This document shows positions 24,461 through 33,792 of a stretch of DNA of 47,550 nucleotides, piece after piece. A program made the translations under genes and the position numbers. The DNA is taken from positions 1 through 47,550 of the forward strand of contig CAZIKN010000035.1 in the NCBI GenBank assembly GCA_964539805.1, read 5' to 3'. The notes beneath the pieces were generated by a model that did not search any database, was not told the origin of the DNA, and was given only the letters and a program-made list of their open reading frames with translations. Position 1 is the first letter of the stretch. Every line of letters begins with the position of its first letter. This DNA comes from M3007 sp964539805 (GTDB lineage Bacteria > Bacteroidota > Bacteroidia > Chitinophagales > Saprospiraceae).

Positions 24461-26350
24461 CTACCCATCTTTTTTCAGGTCAAAACGAGTAATCAGATCA
24501 GCGATCAGCGGGTTTTGGTTTTTCATGCGCTCTATTTTTTCAAGGTCGCTAAGTGGGCGGTTGGAGCGTACGGATGCCAGCATTTCCTGTGCTTTGGTAT
24601 CATCAAGGACGACTTGAAGCAGTACGCTGTTGTCGTGTAGGCGATTGCGCAAAAAATCAAGTAAGCGATTGGCTTCTGCCTGTATGTTGCTGCGGTCAAT
24701 GGTGCCGCGCACCGTGGCGGTAAGGGTGCTGCCCTGCAGGGCGAGATCGCTATTGAGCATGGACAAACGCACCAAATTGGATTCCAGTTGACTGGCATAA
24801 TTGCGCCATTCGGCAGTGGCATTTTCCAAATTCAAGCGACTGGAAAGGTCGGCATTTCGGGCTTCGTCCACAGCTACCGCCTCATCATAAGCATCCAGAC
24901 GAAGGGAGATGGGCTCGGCTTTTTTCAGACCAAGGCGCATGCTTGTGCGCAGGTCAGCCATTTCATTGGGATCCAATTCATGGGCGTTGCCTGTGGCGGT
25001 ATTATTGCTTCCATTATTGGGCGAGGAAGCCATTGTTTGTTGGCTGCCTGAGCCGTTGGGGGGCATTTCTTCCTTTGCGGGCTGGCTTGGTTGGAAGCCA
25101 TTGGAAGGGCTTAATTCTTCATTTTTACCATTAGATAAGGGCCTTGCGTTACCATTTGAGGCCATATTTGGGGCTCCTGTTGGACTTATGCCTGAGTCAG
25201 GAGTTTTTTTTTCATTGGCAAACAGTGCATTACCAAGCTGGGCAGCCTCAATGGTGCGCCCGATGTAGCACATTTTCAACAGGGCAATTTCCACGTGCAG
25301 GCGCTTGTTCCGGGCCATTTTGAAATTGAAATCACAATCATTGGCAATGCTAAGTGCGGTAAGCAGGAAAGCGGAAGGTGCTAAGCCTGCCTGTTTGCGG
25401 TAGCGATCGCGCAGGCCCTCTCCCACTTCAAGCAAGGCCAGGGTGGCCTCGTTTTTGCAGACCAATATATTGCGCAGGTGTTCTGCTAAGCCATTGATAA
25501 AAAGGTCGGCCTCAAAGCCTTTTCGCAGTATTTGATCAAAAATATTTAATAAAACAGGGGCATTTTCACTCAAAAGGGCATCCGTGACCTGAAAGTAATA
25601 GTCATAATCCAGTACGTTCAGGTTTTCGATCACATCGTTGTAGGTAATTTTACGGCCTGCGGAGCTACTGGTGATCCGGTCAAAAATAGACAGGGCATCG
25701 CGCAGGGCGCCATCCGCCTTTTGTCCTATGATGTGCAGGGCATCCTCTTCGGCCTCAAGCCCTTCCTTGGCGCAAATTGCCCTGAGGTGTGATACCATAT
25801 CGGCCACCGTGATCCTGCGAAAATCAAAAATTTGGCAACGGGAAAGGATGGTGGGTATGATTTTGTGCTTCTCCGTGGTGGCTAATATAAATATGGCGTA
25901 GGGCGGCGGCTCCTCCAGGGTTTTCAAAAAGGCATTAAACGCCTGATTGGAGAGCATGTGCACTTCATCAATGATAAACACTTTGTAACGCCCCTGTTGG
26001 GGCTGAAAGCGCACCTGCTCTATGAGTGCGCGGATATGCTCCACGGAGTTGTTGCTCGCCGCATCTAATTCGATGATGTTGAAGGAAGCGTTTTCATTAA
26101 ATGAGGTACAGGAAGAGCAGGTATTGCAAGCCTCAAACTGAGGCGTGCGGTTTTCGCAGTTCAGGATTTTGGCCAAAATACGCGCACAGGTCGTTTTGCC
26201 CACGCCCCGAGGACCGGTAAACAAAAAGGCATGCGCCACGTGGTCGGTTGCCAATGCGTTTTTTAGCGTACCGGCTACATGTTGCTGCCCAACCACGTCT
26301 TCAAAACGCTGCGGGCGGTATTTTCGGGCTGAAACGATGAAATTGCTCAC
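24461..26350 (-). CDS. dnaX: DNA polymerase III subunit gamma/tau
   Basis: DnaX is the ATPase of the clamp loader that puts the sliding clamp on DNA and ties the polymerases together. It has Walker A GPRGVGKT (46-53), the zinc module CENRTPQFEACNTCSSC (Cys65, 75, 78, 81), Walker B with FIIDEVHML, sensor 1 ATTEKHKIIPTILSRCQ, the lid and collar domains to about 360, and then a low-complexity linker rich in Asn, Ser, Pro and Gly (about 385-470) before a tau-like C-terminal domain. Length is 629. The start is GTG 26350 (SNFIVSARKYRP, the family N-terminus). Confidence 0.95.
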   Translation of the reverse strand: MSNFIVSARKYRPQRFEDVVGQQHVAGTLKNALATDHVAHAFLFTGPRGVGKTTCARILAKILNCENRTPQFEACNTCSSCTSFNENASFNIIELDAASNNSVEHIRALIEQVRFQPQQGRYKVFIIDEVHMLSNQAFNAFLKTLEEPPPYAIFILATTEKHKIIPTILSRCQIFDFRRITVADMVSHLRAICAKEGLEAEEDALHIIGQKADGALRDALSIFDRITSSSAGRKITYNDVIENLNVLDYDYYFQVTDALLSENAPVLLNIFDQILRKGFEADLFINGLAEHLRNILVCKNEATLALLEVGEGLRDRYRKQAGLAPSAFLLTALSIANDCDFNFKMARNKRLHVEIALLKMCYIGRTIEAAQLGNALFANEKKTPDSGISPTGAPNMASNGNARPLSNGKNEELSPSNGFQPSQPAKEEMPPNGSGSQQTMASSPNNGSNNTATGNAHELDPNEMADLRTSMRLGLKKAEPISLRLDAYDEAVAVDEARNADLSSRLNLENATAEWRNYASQLESNLVRLSMLNSDLALQGSTLTATVRGTIDRSNIQAEANRLLDFLRNRLHDNSVLLQVVLDDTKAQEMLASVRSNRPLSDLEKIERMKNQNPLIADLITRFDLKKDG

Positions 26351-26713
26351 GAATAGTTATTGTGCCGTAAAGGTAAAGTTTATTTTCCAAAATAGTGCTG
26401 CTGTCAACATTTCCAAACCCGAGAAAATAGGGCGACATTTGACGGATATGCGCCAATAATAAAAAAAAATCACATGTAACTATGCGTATATTAAAATGAT
26501 TGATACTTTTGCAATTGATTATTTTAATCCACAGCATCTTTTAATCCATTTATCCATAAGTATCTGACTTTTTTGGTGAATTATCATCAATAATGCTTAC
26601 TTTCGGATCCTTCCATCTCCACCGATTATCATACTATGAGAAAGCTAATGCTTTAAGTGTACCTTGAAGCATAAGACATCTGTTTTTTTAATCAATTATC
26701 TTGTGAAAAGAGT
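26351..26713. other. Divergent intergenic region between dnaX and the helical protein gene
   Basis: About 360 bases without a gene. It holds the dnaX promoter candidate (26388-26417, minus), a TACTTTTG box at 26504-26511 on the plus strand without a good -33, and a 10-bp hairpin ATGCTTTAAG/CTTGAAGCAT (26648-26657, 26663-26672) in the long leader of the plus-strand gene, followed 13 bases later by seven T. The hairpin might attenuate that gene; this is a weak inference. Confidence 0.4.
26388..26417 (-). promoter_or_regulatory. Probable dnaX promoter
   Basis: On the minus strand TTTG (26417-26414), 19 bases, TATTTTG (26394-26388), one base short of the TAnnTTTG consensus, about 38 bases before the GTG start. 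Confidence 0.4.
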
Positions 26714-28246
26714 ATGCTCGATCTGATCGAATTGGTTAGCCTTACCCAAAAAACAAAACTTAAAGGCAGCAACCTTATTGGTATTATCCTGGAGCCCGGT
26801 ACCCGTATGGAGCAACTGTACGAGGCCATTGCCACAAAAAAAGTAAACACGGACGAGGATGCCAGTGCACTTTTTGGGGCCAAGGGTGCCGAGGAGCAAA
26901 AGAACCTATCCAGTTTGAAAAACAAACTGAAGGATCGCCTCATTGACTCCATTTTTCTTTTAGATTTTAAAGACCCGGGGTTTACCAGCCGCCAAAAAGC
27001 ATTTTTTGAATGCTACAAAAAATGGTCGGCAGCCATGATGTTGCTCACCCGAAATGCCAAAATAACGGGGATTGACCTGTTGGAAAAACTGGCCCGCCAT
27101 GCGGCCACTTTTGAGTTCACCGAACTCTCATTAGACATTCTTCGCGTGCTGAAGCTGCAATACAGCACGGTTGATGGCGATTTCAAAAAATACGAAGCAG
27201 CCAAAGAAAGTTACCTCAAGTACGAGACCCTCTGGCTGAATGAAAGCAAGGCGGAACAGTATTATCAGGAGCTGATGATGCGCTACACCAACAGCAAGGC
27301 TACCAAAAAAGAGGTGCTTGAAGTTGCCCAAGAATACTATGCCGAATTGGAACCGATCATGGAGAAGCACCAATCCTTCAAAATGCACCTTTTTGGCCGA
27401 TTAATCCATCTGTTTATCTACAACAGTGTAAACGACTATAGAAATACGGCGCGTTTGTGCGAAGAGGCCATTGCCTTTTTTGACAAAAAACCCTATGACA
27501 GTGGCCTGCCGCTCCAGGTGTTTTATTATAATCTCGTGGTTTGTTACTTACAGCTGCGCGAATTTGAAAAGGGTCAGGACGCCATCAAGCGGTGCGAATA
27601 TTTTTTTGAAGAAGGCTCCTTTAACTGGTTCAAGTTGCAAGAACTTTTCTTTCTGTTGGCCATGCACACCGGCCACTACACTAACGGCTGCGAACTTTAT
27701 GACAAGGTGATCAACCACCCTAAGTTTGAAGAAAAGCAGCCTCAGATCAAGGAAATGTGGCGTATTTTTGAAGCCAGTCTTTACTATCTGTACAAAATTG
27801 GGAAAGTGAGCGAGGCCGAGGCCCCCGCAGTGCTTAAGAAGTTCAAGCCAGGTAAGTTTTTCAACAACATGCCCATTTTTTCCAAGGATAAGCGCGGCAT
27901 GAACATCACCATCCTGATCCTGCAAATTTTGTACTTCGTCGCAGATCAGGACTATGATAAGTCCATTGAACGCATTGATGCCATCGAGAAATACTTAATG
28001 CGCCACCTTAAGGAAGAAGATACAGCACGGAGCAACAGCTTCATCAAAATGTTGATACAAATCCCGATAGGCAATTTCCATCGGGAAAACGTACTCCGTA
28101 AGGTGGAAAAACATTACAAAGCGCTGAAAGCACTGCCCTTGGAAGCAGCCAACCAGTCACACGAAATTGAAGTTATCCCTTACGAAACCTTATGGGATTT
28201 TAATGTTGAAAGCCTTGGCACCAAGGTATATCAGCGAAAAAAATAA
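26714..28246 (+). CDS. Alpha-helical (TPR-like) protein of unknown function
   Basis: A 510-residue soluble protein with no signal or membrane segment and almost wholly helical composition. An N-terminal part (1-90: LDLIELVSLTQKTK.. LKNKLKDRLIDSI) precedes helix pairs of 30-40 residues with tyrosine-rich TPR-like spacing (AARLCEE-like ARLCEEAIAFFD, QVFYYNLVVCYLQLREFEKGQDAIKRCEYFFEEG at about 270-305, LLAMHTGHYTNGCELYDKV). I do not recognise a named family; proteins like this are common in Saprospiria and usually called hypothetical. A scaffold or protein-interaction role is the only reasonable guess. It stands alone, divergent from dnaX and convergent with the APC gene. Confidence 0.7.
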   Translation: MLDLIELVSLTQKTKLKGSNLIGIILEPGTRMEQLYEAIATKKVNTDEDASALFGAKGAEEQKNLSSLKNKLKDRLIDSIFLLDFKDPGFTSRQKAFFECYKKWSAAMMLLTRNAKITGIDLLEKLARHAATFEFTELSLDILRVLKLQYSTVDGDFKKYEAAKESYLKYETLWLNESKAEQYYQELMMRYTNSKATKKEVLEVAQEYYAELEPIMEKHQSFKMHLFGRLIHLFIYNSVNDYRNTARLCEEAIAFFDKKPYDSGLPLQVFYYNLVVCYLQLREFEKGQDAIKRCEYFFEEGSFNWFKLQELFFLLAMHTGHYTNGCELYDKVINHPKFEEKQPQIKEMWRIFEASLYYLYKIGKVSEAEAPAVLKKFKPGKFFNNMPIFSKDKRGMNITILILQILYFVADQDYDKSIERIDAIEKYLMRHLKEEDTARSNSFIKMLIQIPIGNFHRENVLRKVEKHYKALKALPLEAANQSHEIEVIPYETLWDFNVESLGTKVYQRKK

Positions 28247-28264
28247 GCCTTAAGTCAGGGCAAA

Positions 28265-29602
28265 TTAGCGCTTTTTAAAGCCAAACTGATAGGCCAGCCA
28301 ACCTATGGCCACTACGGCTATACCAGCCCATGCCCTTACGGGATTCTCTATCAAGGTAAAGCCCACAAACCACAGGCAAATACCAATAAAAACCAGGGGC
28401 ACTATCGGGAATAAAGGTGTGCGGTAGGAAGGCAAAGGCGTTGTATCATCCCCTTCTTTTTGCCTTTTGCGAAACACAAAAATGGCAGTGGCTACCATCA
28501 TCATGCCCAACCAGTCCATAAAGGTAACGTACTCAATGAGGTCTTCAAAGGTGCCCCAAAAGAGTAGCAGGATAATTGACCATGTGCTTTGCGCCAAAAT
28601 GGCATTCACCGGTGTTTTCCAGCGTGGATGTACCGTGGCCAATTTTTGAAAAAATATACCGTCTTTGGCCATCGCGTAATAAATGCGCGGGGCCGTCATG
28701 CAATAGATACCCGTGGTGCCAAAAGTGGAAAGCGCAATCAAAAAGGCCATGAGCGCTCCTCCCCACGGCGCTATGGTGCCCAGTGCATCGGCCGCTACGG
28801 TTTTGGACTGTGAAATGTGTTCTATGGGCAAGAGACGCATGTAGGCAACATTGGCGAGCACATATACCAGCGTGACAATGGCCGCTCCGAGCATCATGGC
28901 ACGTGGCACGGTCCGTTGTGGGTTTTGGGTTTCACCAGCCATATAGGAAGCATGCTGCCAGCCGCCGTAGGACCAAAGCACGCCTACAAATGCCACCGCG
29001 AATGCCGACCATAAATTATCAGGAGGCGTATGGGCAAAGGTACTGACCGCATTGGCCTCAAGAGCTGCCGGTTGTACAAAAAACAGGCCAGCCAAAATGA
29101 TTAATACCAGGCCAGCCAATTTGGCTCCAGTAAATATATTGGCTATCCATTCGCCTATTTTCACCCCAAACAGGTTAACAACGGTTAAAAACACCGTTAT
29201 TCCAATCCCTAAAGGAATTTCCCAACGGCTATCACGCCCGGCACCAAACAGATAAAGCACATGTTCAGAGCATACCAGAACCAAGGCGGCAATGCTCCCT
29301 GATGTACTGATGAAAAGGATATACCAGCCGTAAAGAAACCCTGTTGTATTCCCGTAAGCCTCTTTTAAGTACACATAGAGCCCACCTGCACCCGGAAACA
29401 TGCTGCCCATTTCAGCAAAGGTAAGCGCACCCGTAAGGGCCACTATACCGCCCAATACCCACAGGGCTATGACGTATTCCGGCAAATGCATCTGGAGGGC
29501 GATTTTGCCTGGCGTACGGAAAATACCACTGCCGATGGTGCTGCCAACAGCCACCATAGTAAGGGCAAAAAGGGTTAGAGAACGGCGTAATTCTGCGGAC
29601 AT
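28265..29602 (-). CDS. APC-family amino acid permease
   Basis: A 445-residue transporter with 12 predicted membrane helices. The first helix carries the APC signature VAVGSTIGSGIFRTPG (unwound helix that binds the amino group), followed by ALTFAEMGSMFPGAGGLYVYLKEAYG, FLYGWYILF, and helix 6 with WSYGGWQHASYMAGETQNPQRTVPRAM. This matches the LAT/SteT-like amino acid exchangers of the APC superfamily in the inner membrane. The amino acid carried is unknown. ATG 29602 is preceded on its coding strand by the TTATCACATTATCACATTAG repeat. It converges on the helical protein gene with an 18-base gap. Confidence 0.9.
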   Translation of the reverse strand: MSAELRRSLTLFALTMVAVGSTIGSGIFRTPGKIALQMHLPEYVIALWVLGGIVALTGALTFAEMGSMFPGAGGLYVYLKEAYGNTTGFLYGWYILFISTSGSIAALVLVCSEHVLYLFGAGRDSRWEIPLGIGITVFLTVVNLFGVKIGEWIANIFTGAKLAGLVLIILAGLFFVQPAALEANAVSTFAHTPPDNLWSAFAVAFVGVLWSYGGWQHASYMAGETQNPQRTVPRAMMLGAAIVTLVYVLANVAYMRLLPIEHISQSKTVAADALGTIAPWGGALMAFLIALSTFGTTGIYCMTAPRIYYAMAKDGIFFQKLATVHPRWKTPVNAILAQSTWSIILLLFWGTFEDLIEYVTFMDWLGMMMVATAIFVFRKRQKEGDDTTPLPSYRTPLFPIVPLVFIGICLWFVGFTLIENPVRAWAGIAVVAIGWLAYQFGFKKR

Positions 29603-29605
29603 AGG

Positions 29606-29628
29606 ACTAATGTGATAATGTGATAATT
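29606..29628 (-). repeat. TTATCACAT repeat abutting the APC start
   Basis: On the minus (coding) strand, TTATCACATTATCACATTAG lies 3-4 bases before ATG 29602; same family and same orientation to the gene as at deoD (23192-23216). Confidence 0.65.
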
Positions 29629-29639
29629 TGGAGAATGAG

Positions 29640-32492
29640 TTAATTAATGATAATTTTGGTACTTACTACTTGGGTTTCGGTGCTTATTTCGAGGCGATAA
29701 ATACCTGATGACAAATCACTTGCATCAAGTGACCAGCGTGTACCGGGGCCAAAGTTACTGCGTTCGTCATCGCGCAGCACGCGCCCTTGCTGGTCCATGA
29801 TCCGCAGGCGGATTTGATCACTTGACAGTGTTTTGTTTTCCACAAAAAACTGGCCACGTGCCGGGTTGGGGTAAATGACAATGGCGCCTTGATCCGAAAT
29901 ATGGGTTGTGCCCAATTTGGTTGGATCCACGGTAGCCTCCACGGGTACGCGTACACTGGTGCACAAGGTAGGAGGAAAATCTATTTCCCAATTATAAAAA
30001 TAATAATATCTGGGAAGATCAATATTTGAACCTGTTATGCTGAGCACCCCGGGCAGTTCATAAGGATAGTTTATGTCCTCATCACTTCTGCGCAGCTGTG
30101 GTCCCTGGCTGCCATAATTTTGGAAATTCAGGTCTGGGTCAGTGGTCAGTTGCATGTTCTCGCCCACAGGCACATCAATGTTTACCGTTGTGTTCGCCGA
30201 GCCATTGGGTACGTTGACTTCCTTATACTGTATGATGCTCAGGTCATCTTTGAGGAGCATGATGCCGCGTACACCGGGTTTGGCGGTGTACATCCTGAAT
30301 TTTGCTATCCTGAAGGGTTGGAATGCACTGAATATAATAGCGCCTTTCACATTGGGATCACCAATAGCGGTGCCGCTGTGCGCAGCAGGGCCAGCAAACT
30401 GGTTGGGCACATCATATTCCCGGGTTTCGTCCACCCAATAGGTTTGGGTACTGGCCAATGCTGGTGTCACAAACTGGTTGCCGCTGAACAGTGGCACACC
30501 GCCCGTTGGGCTATCATACCAATTTATATTAACGCCCTGGGCTGTGAGCGTAGCCGATCCGTTGATCCAGGTGGTATCTCCCTTTGTTACAGGTGTAGGG
30601 GCGGGCAGCACCTCCACGCTAAGGGGTTGGGAGTTGAATGATCGGCAGATGCCTTGCAAGGTCAAGCTGTAGATGCCACTGCTTTTTACGGTTATCTCAG
30701 GTGTTTTTTCGCCAGTACTCCAAGCGTAAGCTACTCCTTCAAGGCTGCTTCGGAGGATTACCTCACCGCCTTCACAGAACCGAGTTGGACCTTTTGCAAG
30801 TATCTCGGGCGTTTCATCAGGGTCATTTTCCACCAAAATGGTGGCGGAGTTAATGCGACAGCCCTGAGGACTATTCGCTTTATAGGAAAAAATACCGGTA
30901 TTTTTGATGGTTTGTGATGGGCCTGCTGCGCCATTGCTCCACACGATATCACCCAACCCGGCAGGCGCTGAAAGCACCACGCTATCGCCGGGACAAAAGC
31001 GCAAGGGGCCATCGGCCAATACAGGTACAGGAGCCACAAAGCAACTGTCTTCAAAAAGTGTATAGTATTGATTTGCAACGGGTTGTTTGATGACGTCAAC
31101 AATACCGGAAGGCCAACGCACTACCAATGAATCCACTGTTGTGAGTTTGCCCAATCCAAAATGCTGGGTATGTGTATTGGTAATACCGTAGCTTTCTCCG
31201 GCGCGCACTTCACGGGTTTGTATGCCATTGGGCGTGTGTATGGTCAGGCGGGCGCCAATACCACTGCGGTTACTTTTGAGGCCATGCAGGGTGAAGCCTA
31301 TGTAATTGTTGCCATTCCCTTCATTTAGCCAAAGGACATCGGGCACGGTACTGATGTCATTGAAAATTTTTGCATAACCTCCATACACATCTAAAAAGCC
31401 ATCCTTGTTGAGGTCACCTATGGCATAGGATTCCATTTGCCTGAAGCCAAAGGGTTCCTCTACCCGGGTAAAAGTTTTGTCGCCGTTGTTCCGAAACAGG
31501 TGTTCTATGGGGCCTGAAACCAAAATATCTACAAAACCATCATTGTCAAAATCACGAAAAACGCCCTGAATGGGCAGGCCCGTCACGGCATCAAAAAGTC
31601 CGGCGGTTTGTGTAATATCGGTAAAATGCCCGCTGCCGTCGTTTTCCAGCAGTTGGCTGGTGACATCATGGTTGGTAATGAAGCAGTCGAAGTCGCCATC
31701 ATTGTCTATGTCCCCAAAATCAGCGGTCCAGCTTTGTGCACCAATGCGCAGGCCGTATTCGTTGGTCACATCCTGTACGTAGGTGCCGTTTTCATTGATA
31801 AACAATTGGTTGATGCGGCGCGGGTCATTTTCTTCCAATACCCCTTGACGGCATTTTGCGATATACAAATCCAGGTCTCCGTCATTGTCAATATCTGACC
31901 AAACAGAGCCGTAATTGCCTGAATTATCGGAAACGGGCACCGTTCTCATATCAATTACGGTGGAGTCATAAGTCAGTTTTCCGGTTTGGTCATTCATAAA
32001 AATACGCGAAAGCGCATCGTCATGGCAAACGAAAGCGTCCAACCAACGGTCGTTGTTGATGTCCACGAAATTGGAGGCTTGGGTAAAGGTAGTGGGGGCC
32101 TGGAGCACACTCAACTGAAAACTATCGCGCCCAAAAAACCTGAAATACTTGATGCCGTCATCAAAGCCGGCGGTAAGGATGTCACAAAAACCGTTGTTGT
32201 CCACATCGGCTACAGCCAAAGCCCATTGAGGTTCCTCTCCGAGTATAGCGGGGATGTTTACTTTTTGAAATGGCTTGTTGGGTGCGGTTTGATAATCAAT
32301 GGACAGTTCAAGCCCGTTGTTCAGGCGTATGAGATCATCCAGGCCATCACCATCCATATCCGCCACGGCAATAGCAACGCCGGAAAAATGCGGTACAGGC
32401 GTGATCAAGTTATTGGCATTGCGAAATTTGATTTGCGCCTGGAGGGTACAGGTAAGCAGGATGAAGGCTGGGAGTAAAACGCTACGATTCAT
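29640..32492 (-). CDS. Secreted FG-GAP/VCBS repeat protein with ASPIC/UnbV domain and type A T9SS tail
   Basis: A 950-residue surface or secreted protein. The signal peptide is MNRSVLLPAFILLTCTLQAQ. Residues about 30-390 have repeated calcium-binding-like units (ADMDGDGLDDLI, ADVDNNGFCDIL, SDIDNDGDLDLYIA, GDIDNDGDFDCFI, RDFDNDGFVDIL, GDLNKDGFLDVYGG), i.e. a FG-GAP propeller. An ASPIC/UnbV domain follows (GIGARLTIHTPNG..VRAGESYGITNTHTQHFGLG..DSLVVRWPSG). Two Ig-like repeats (FCPGDSVVLSAPAG, FCEGGEVILRSSL) and a further beta domain precede the C-terminal sorting domain (IYPNPARGQFFV.. SGIYRLEISTE.. STKIIIN). The family often binds ligands or surfaces; the specific role is unknown. ATG 32492. 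Confidence 0.88.
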   Translation of the reverse strand: MNRSVLLPAFILLTCTLQAQIKFRNANNLITPVPHFSGVAIAVADMDGDGLDDLIRLNNGLELSIDYQTAPNKPFQKVNIPAILGEEPQWALAVADVDNNGFCDILTAGFDDGIKYFRFFGRDSFQLSVLQAPTTFTQASNFVDINNDRWLDAFVCHDDALSRIFMNDQTGKLTYDSTVIDMRTVPVSDNSGNYGSVWSDIDNDGDLDLYIAKCRQGVLEENDPRRINQLFINENGTYVQDVTNEYGLRIGAQSWTADFGDIDNDGDFDCFITNHDVTSQLLENDGSGHFTDITQTAGLFDAVTGLPIQGVFRDFDNDGFVDILVSGPIEHLFRNNGDKTFTRVEEPFGFRQMESYAIGDLNKDGFLDVYGGYAKIFNDISTVPDVLWLNEGNGNNYIGFTLHGLKSNRSGIGARLTIHTPNGIQTREVRAGESYGITNTHTQHFGLGKLTTVDSLVVRWPSGIVDVIKQPVANQYYTLFEDSCFVAPVPVLADGPLRFCPGDSVVLSAPAGLGDIVWSNGAAGPSQTIKNTGIFSYKANSPQGCRINSATILVENDPDETPEILAKGPTRFCEGGEVILRSSLEGVAYAWSTGEKTPEITVKSSGIYSLTLQGICRSFNSQPLSVEVLPAPTPVTKGDTTWINGSATLTAQGVNINWYDSPTGGVPLFSGNQFVTPALASTQTYWVDETREYDVPNQFAGPAAHSGTAIGDPNVKGAIIFSAFQPFRIAKFRMYTAKPGVRGIMLLKDDLSIIQYKEVNVPNGSANTTVNIDVPVGENMQLTTDPDLNFQNYGSQGPQLRRSDEDINYPYELPGVLSITGSNIDLPRYYYFYNWEIDFPPTLCTSVRVPVEATVDPTKLGTTHISDQGAIVIYPNPARGQFFVENKTLSSDQIRLRIMDQQGRVLRDDERSNFGPGTRWSLDASDLSSGIYRLEISTETQVVSTKIIIN

Positions 32493-32574
32493 ATCATGTT
32501 AATTTGGCCGAAAAATAGGAAGATTGCGCGAAGCCATAACATGAAAGCGCGATACAGAAAAAACAGGACAAACT

Positions 32575-33402
32575 TTACATTGCCAAAACCGCATTAATCC
32601 AGGCAAAGCTGTCCTCGAAAAAGGCTAATTTTTCCGGCTCGTTGTGCAATTCATGGTAGCCGCCCGGCCATTCATGGTGGGTGACATCACCGCTGACACG
32701 GCCATAAAACTCGCGGGTGGCGGCAGGTGAAATGATTTTATCGCCCGTGCCATGTTGCAGCAAAGTAGGTACATGTATGGGGCCGCTGTACGTATTGAGC
32801 CATTGGGCGGCTTCCATGAGCGCGATGCCGGCTGAGGCACTTAGTCGGCTATGTACTAAGGGGTCGTTTTTATAGGCATTCACCACTTCAGGGTCCCTTG
32901 AGATAAAATGGGCCGCCAAACCGGTGGGCAATGACAAATCCGGCATAAAGCGACGCAACAAGCGGCCCACCATAACTTTGAGCGCCGGAGCCTCAAAGGC
33001 AAGCCGAATCCAGGGGCTGGTGGCAATGAGCCCGCTGAGGGCTGGTTTTCGCCTGAGGGTGTAGTTCAGTACCAGGTTGCCGCCCATGGAATGCCCGTAA
33101 AGGAAAAGAGGGGTTGAGGGGTAAGCCGTGCGGGTTTTGTCCAACAACAAGCCAATATCATCCAACAGTACCTCGGCATCATCGGCATGGCCGCGCTTTC
33201 CTTCGCTTTGCCCATACCCTTGCTGGTCAAAAGCCATTACCGCAATTCGGCGCGCATTGTACCAGGCGGCTACATGTTGATAGCGGCCAATATGCTCGCC
33301 CTGGCCGTGCACCAGTGCAATCACCGCTACAGGATTGCTAACGGCCCAGTGGATGGCATACAAATCAAGTCCCTGGGCATTTTGCCATGATAACTCTGTC
33401 AT
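32575..33402 (-). CDS. Alpha/beta hydrolase, monoacylglycerol lipase / lysophospholipase-like
   Basis: A 275-residue protein of the Hydrolase_4 (serine aminopeptidase S33/PldB) family. HGQGEHIGRYQHVAAW is the oxyanion region, GYGQSEGKRGH the loop after strand 4, GHSMGG the nucleophile elbow, GTGDKIISP the acid Asp and GGYHELHNE the catalytic His. Triad and spacing are complete. It lacks a signal peptide, so it is cytoplasmic or membrane-associated, and probably cleaves monoacylglycerol or lysophospholipid esters. Its ATG (33400-33402) overlaps the TGA of the SPOR-like reading frame by 4 bases (ATGA), so the two are coupled. Confidence 0.88.
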   Translation of the reverse strand: MTELSWQNAQGLDLYAIHWAVSNPVAVIALVHGQGEHIGRYQHVAAWYNARRIAVMAFDQQGYGQSEGKRGHADDAEVLLDDIGLLLDKTRTAYPSTPLFLYGHSMGGNLVLNYTLRRKPALSGLIATSPWIRLAFEAPALKVMVGRLLRRFMPDLSLPTGLAAHFISRDPEVVNAYKNDPLVHSRLSASAGIALMEAAQWLNTYSGPIHVPTLLQHGTGDKIISPAATREFYGRVSGDVTHHEWPGGYHELHNEPEKLAFFEDSFAWINAVLAM

Positions 33403-33728
33403 TCTATATACGTTTTTTTGCCTTTGGTAAAACGCACCACTCTTGCCTTAGGGAAAAGCGGCAGTGCTGTTTTGTTGTAAAATTCGCGGATCTGTTCCAT
33501 GGTTTCAAATGAGCCGATATAATAGCTGTAGCGCTTGTCTGCGGCCTCATATCGGAGCATCATGGGCGTAATGCGCTCGAGCAAGCTGTCTTTGCCGGGC
33601 ACTAGCGCTTTTTTAACGCGCATCACCTCTACCGTAAAGCCTTCAAAATCAGTAGGAAAAGGTTTGGGTTGATACTTGAGGGCATCCTTGTTGTCACTAT
33701 CAAAAGCAGGCGGTACCGCCATGACCAT
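33399..33728 (-). CDS. SPOR-like domain segment, probable C-terminal part of the OmpA-family gene
   Basis: From ATG 33728 this gives 109 residues (FPTDFEGFTVEVMRVKKAL..YEAADKRYSYYIGSFETMEQIREFYNK..FPKARVVRFTKGKK) that resemble a SPOR/sporulation-related repeat, known to bind peptidoglycan strands. The frame stays open upstream beyond 33792 (ENYYIDGVKVSKEAAKTSAPPAEKPAK), overlapping the end of the OmpA gene in another frame, and would be continuous with it if one A were missing from the A6 or A8 run near 33803-33840. I therefore read it as the tail of one protein of about 520 residues. If truly separate, it would be a small protein without signal peptide, which makes little sense for a SPOR domain. 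Confidence 0.65.
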   Translation of the reverse strand: MVMAVPPAFDSDNKDALKYQPKPFPTDFEGFTVEVMRVKKALVPGKDSLLERITPMMLRYEAADKRYSYYIGSFETMEQIREFYNKTALPLFPKARVVRFTKGKKTYIE

Positions 33729-33792
33729 TTTTGCGGGCTTTTCAGCTGGCGGCGCTGATGTTTTGGCTGCTTCTTTACTTACTTTTACACCA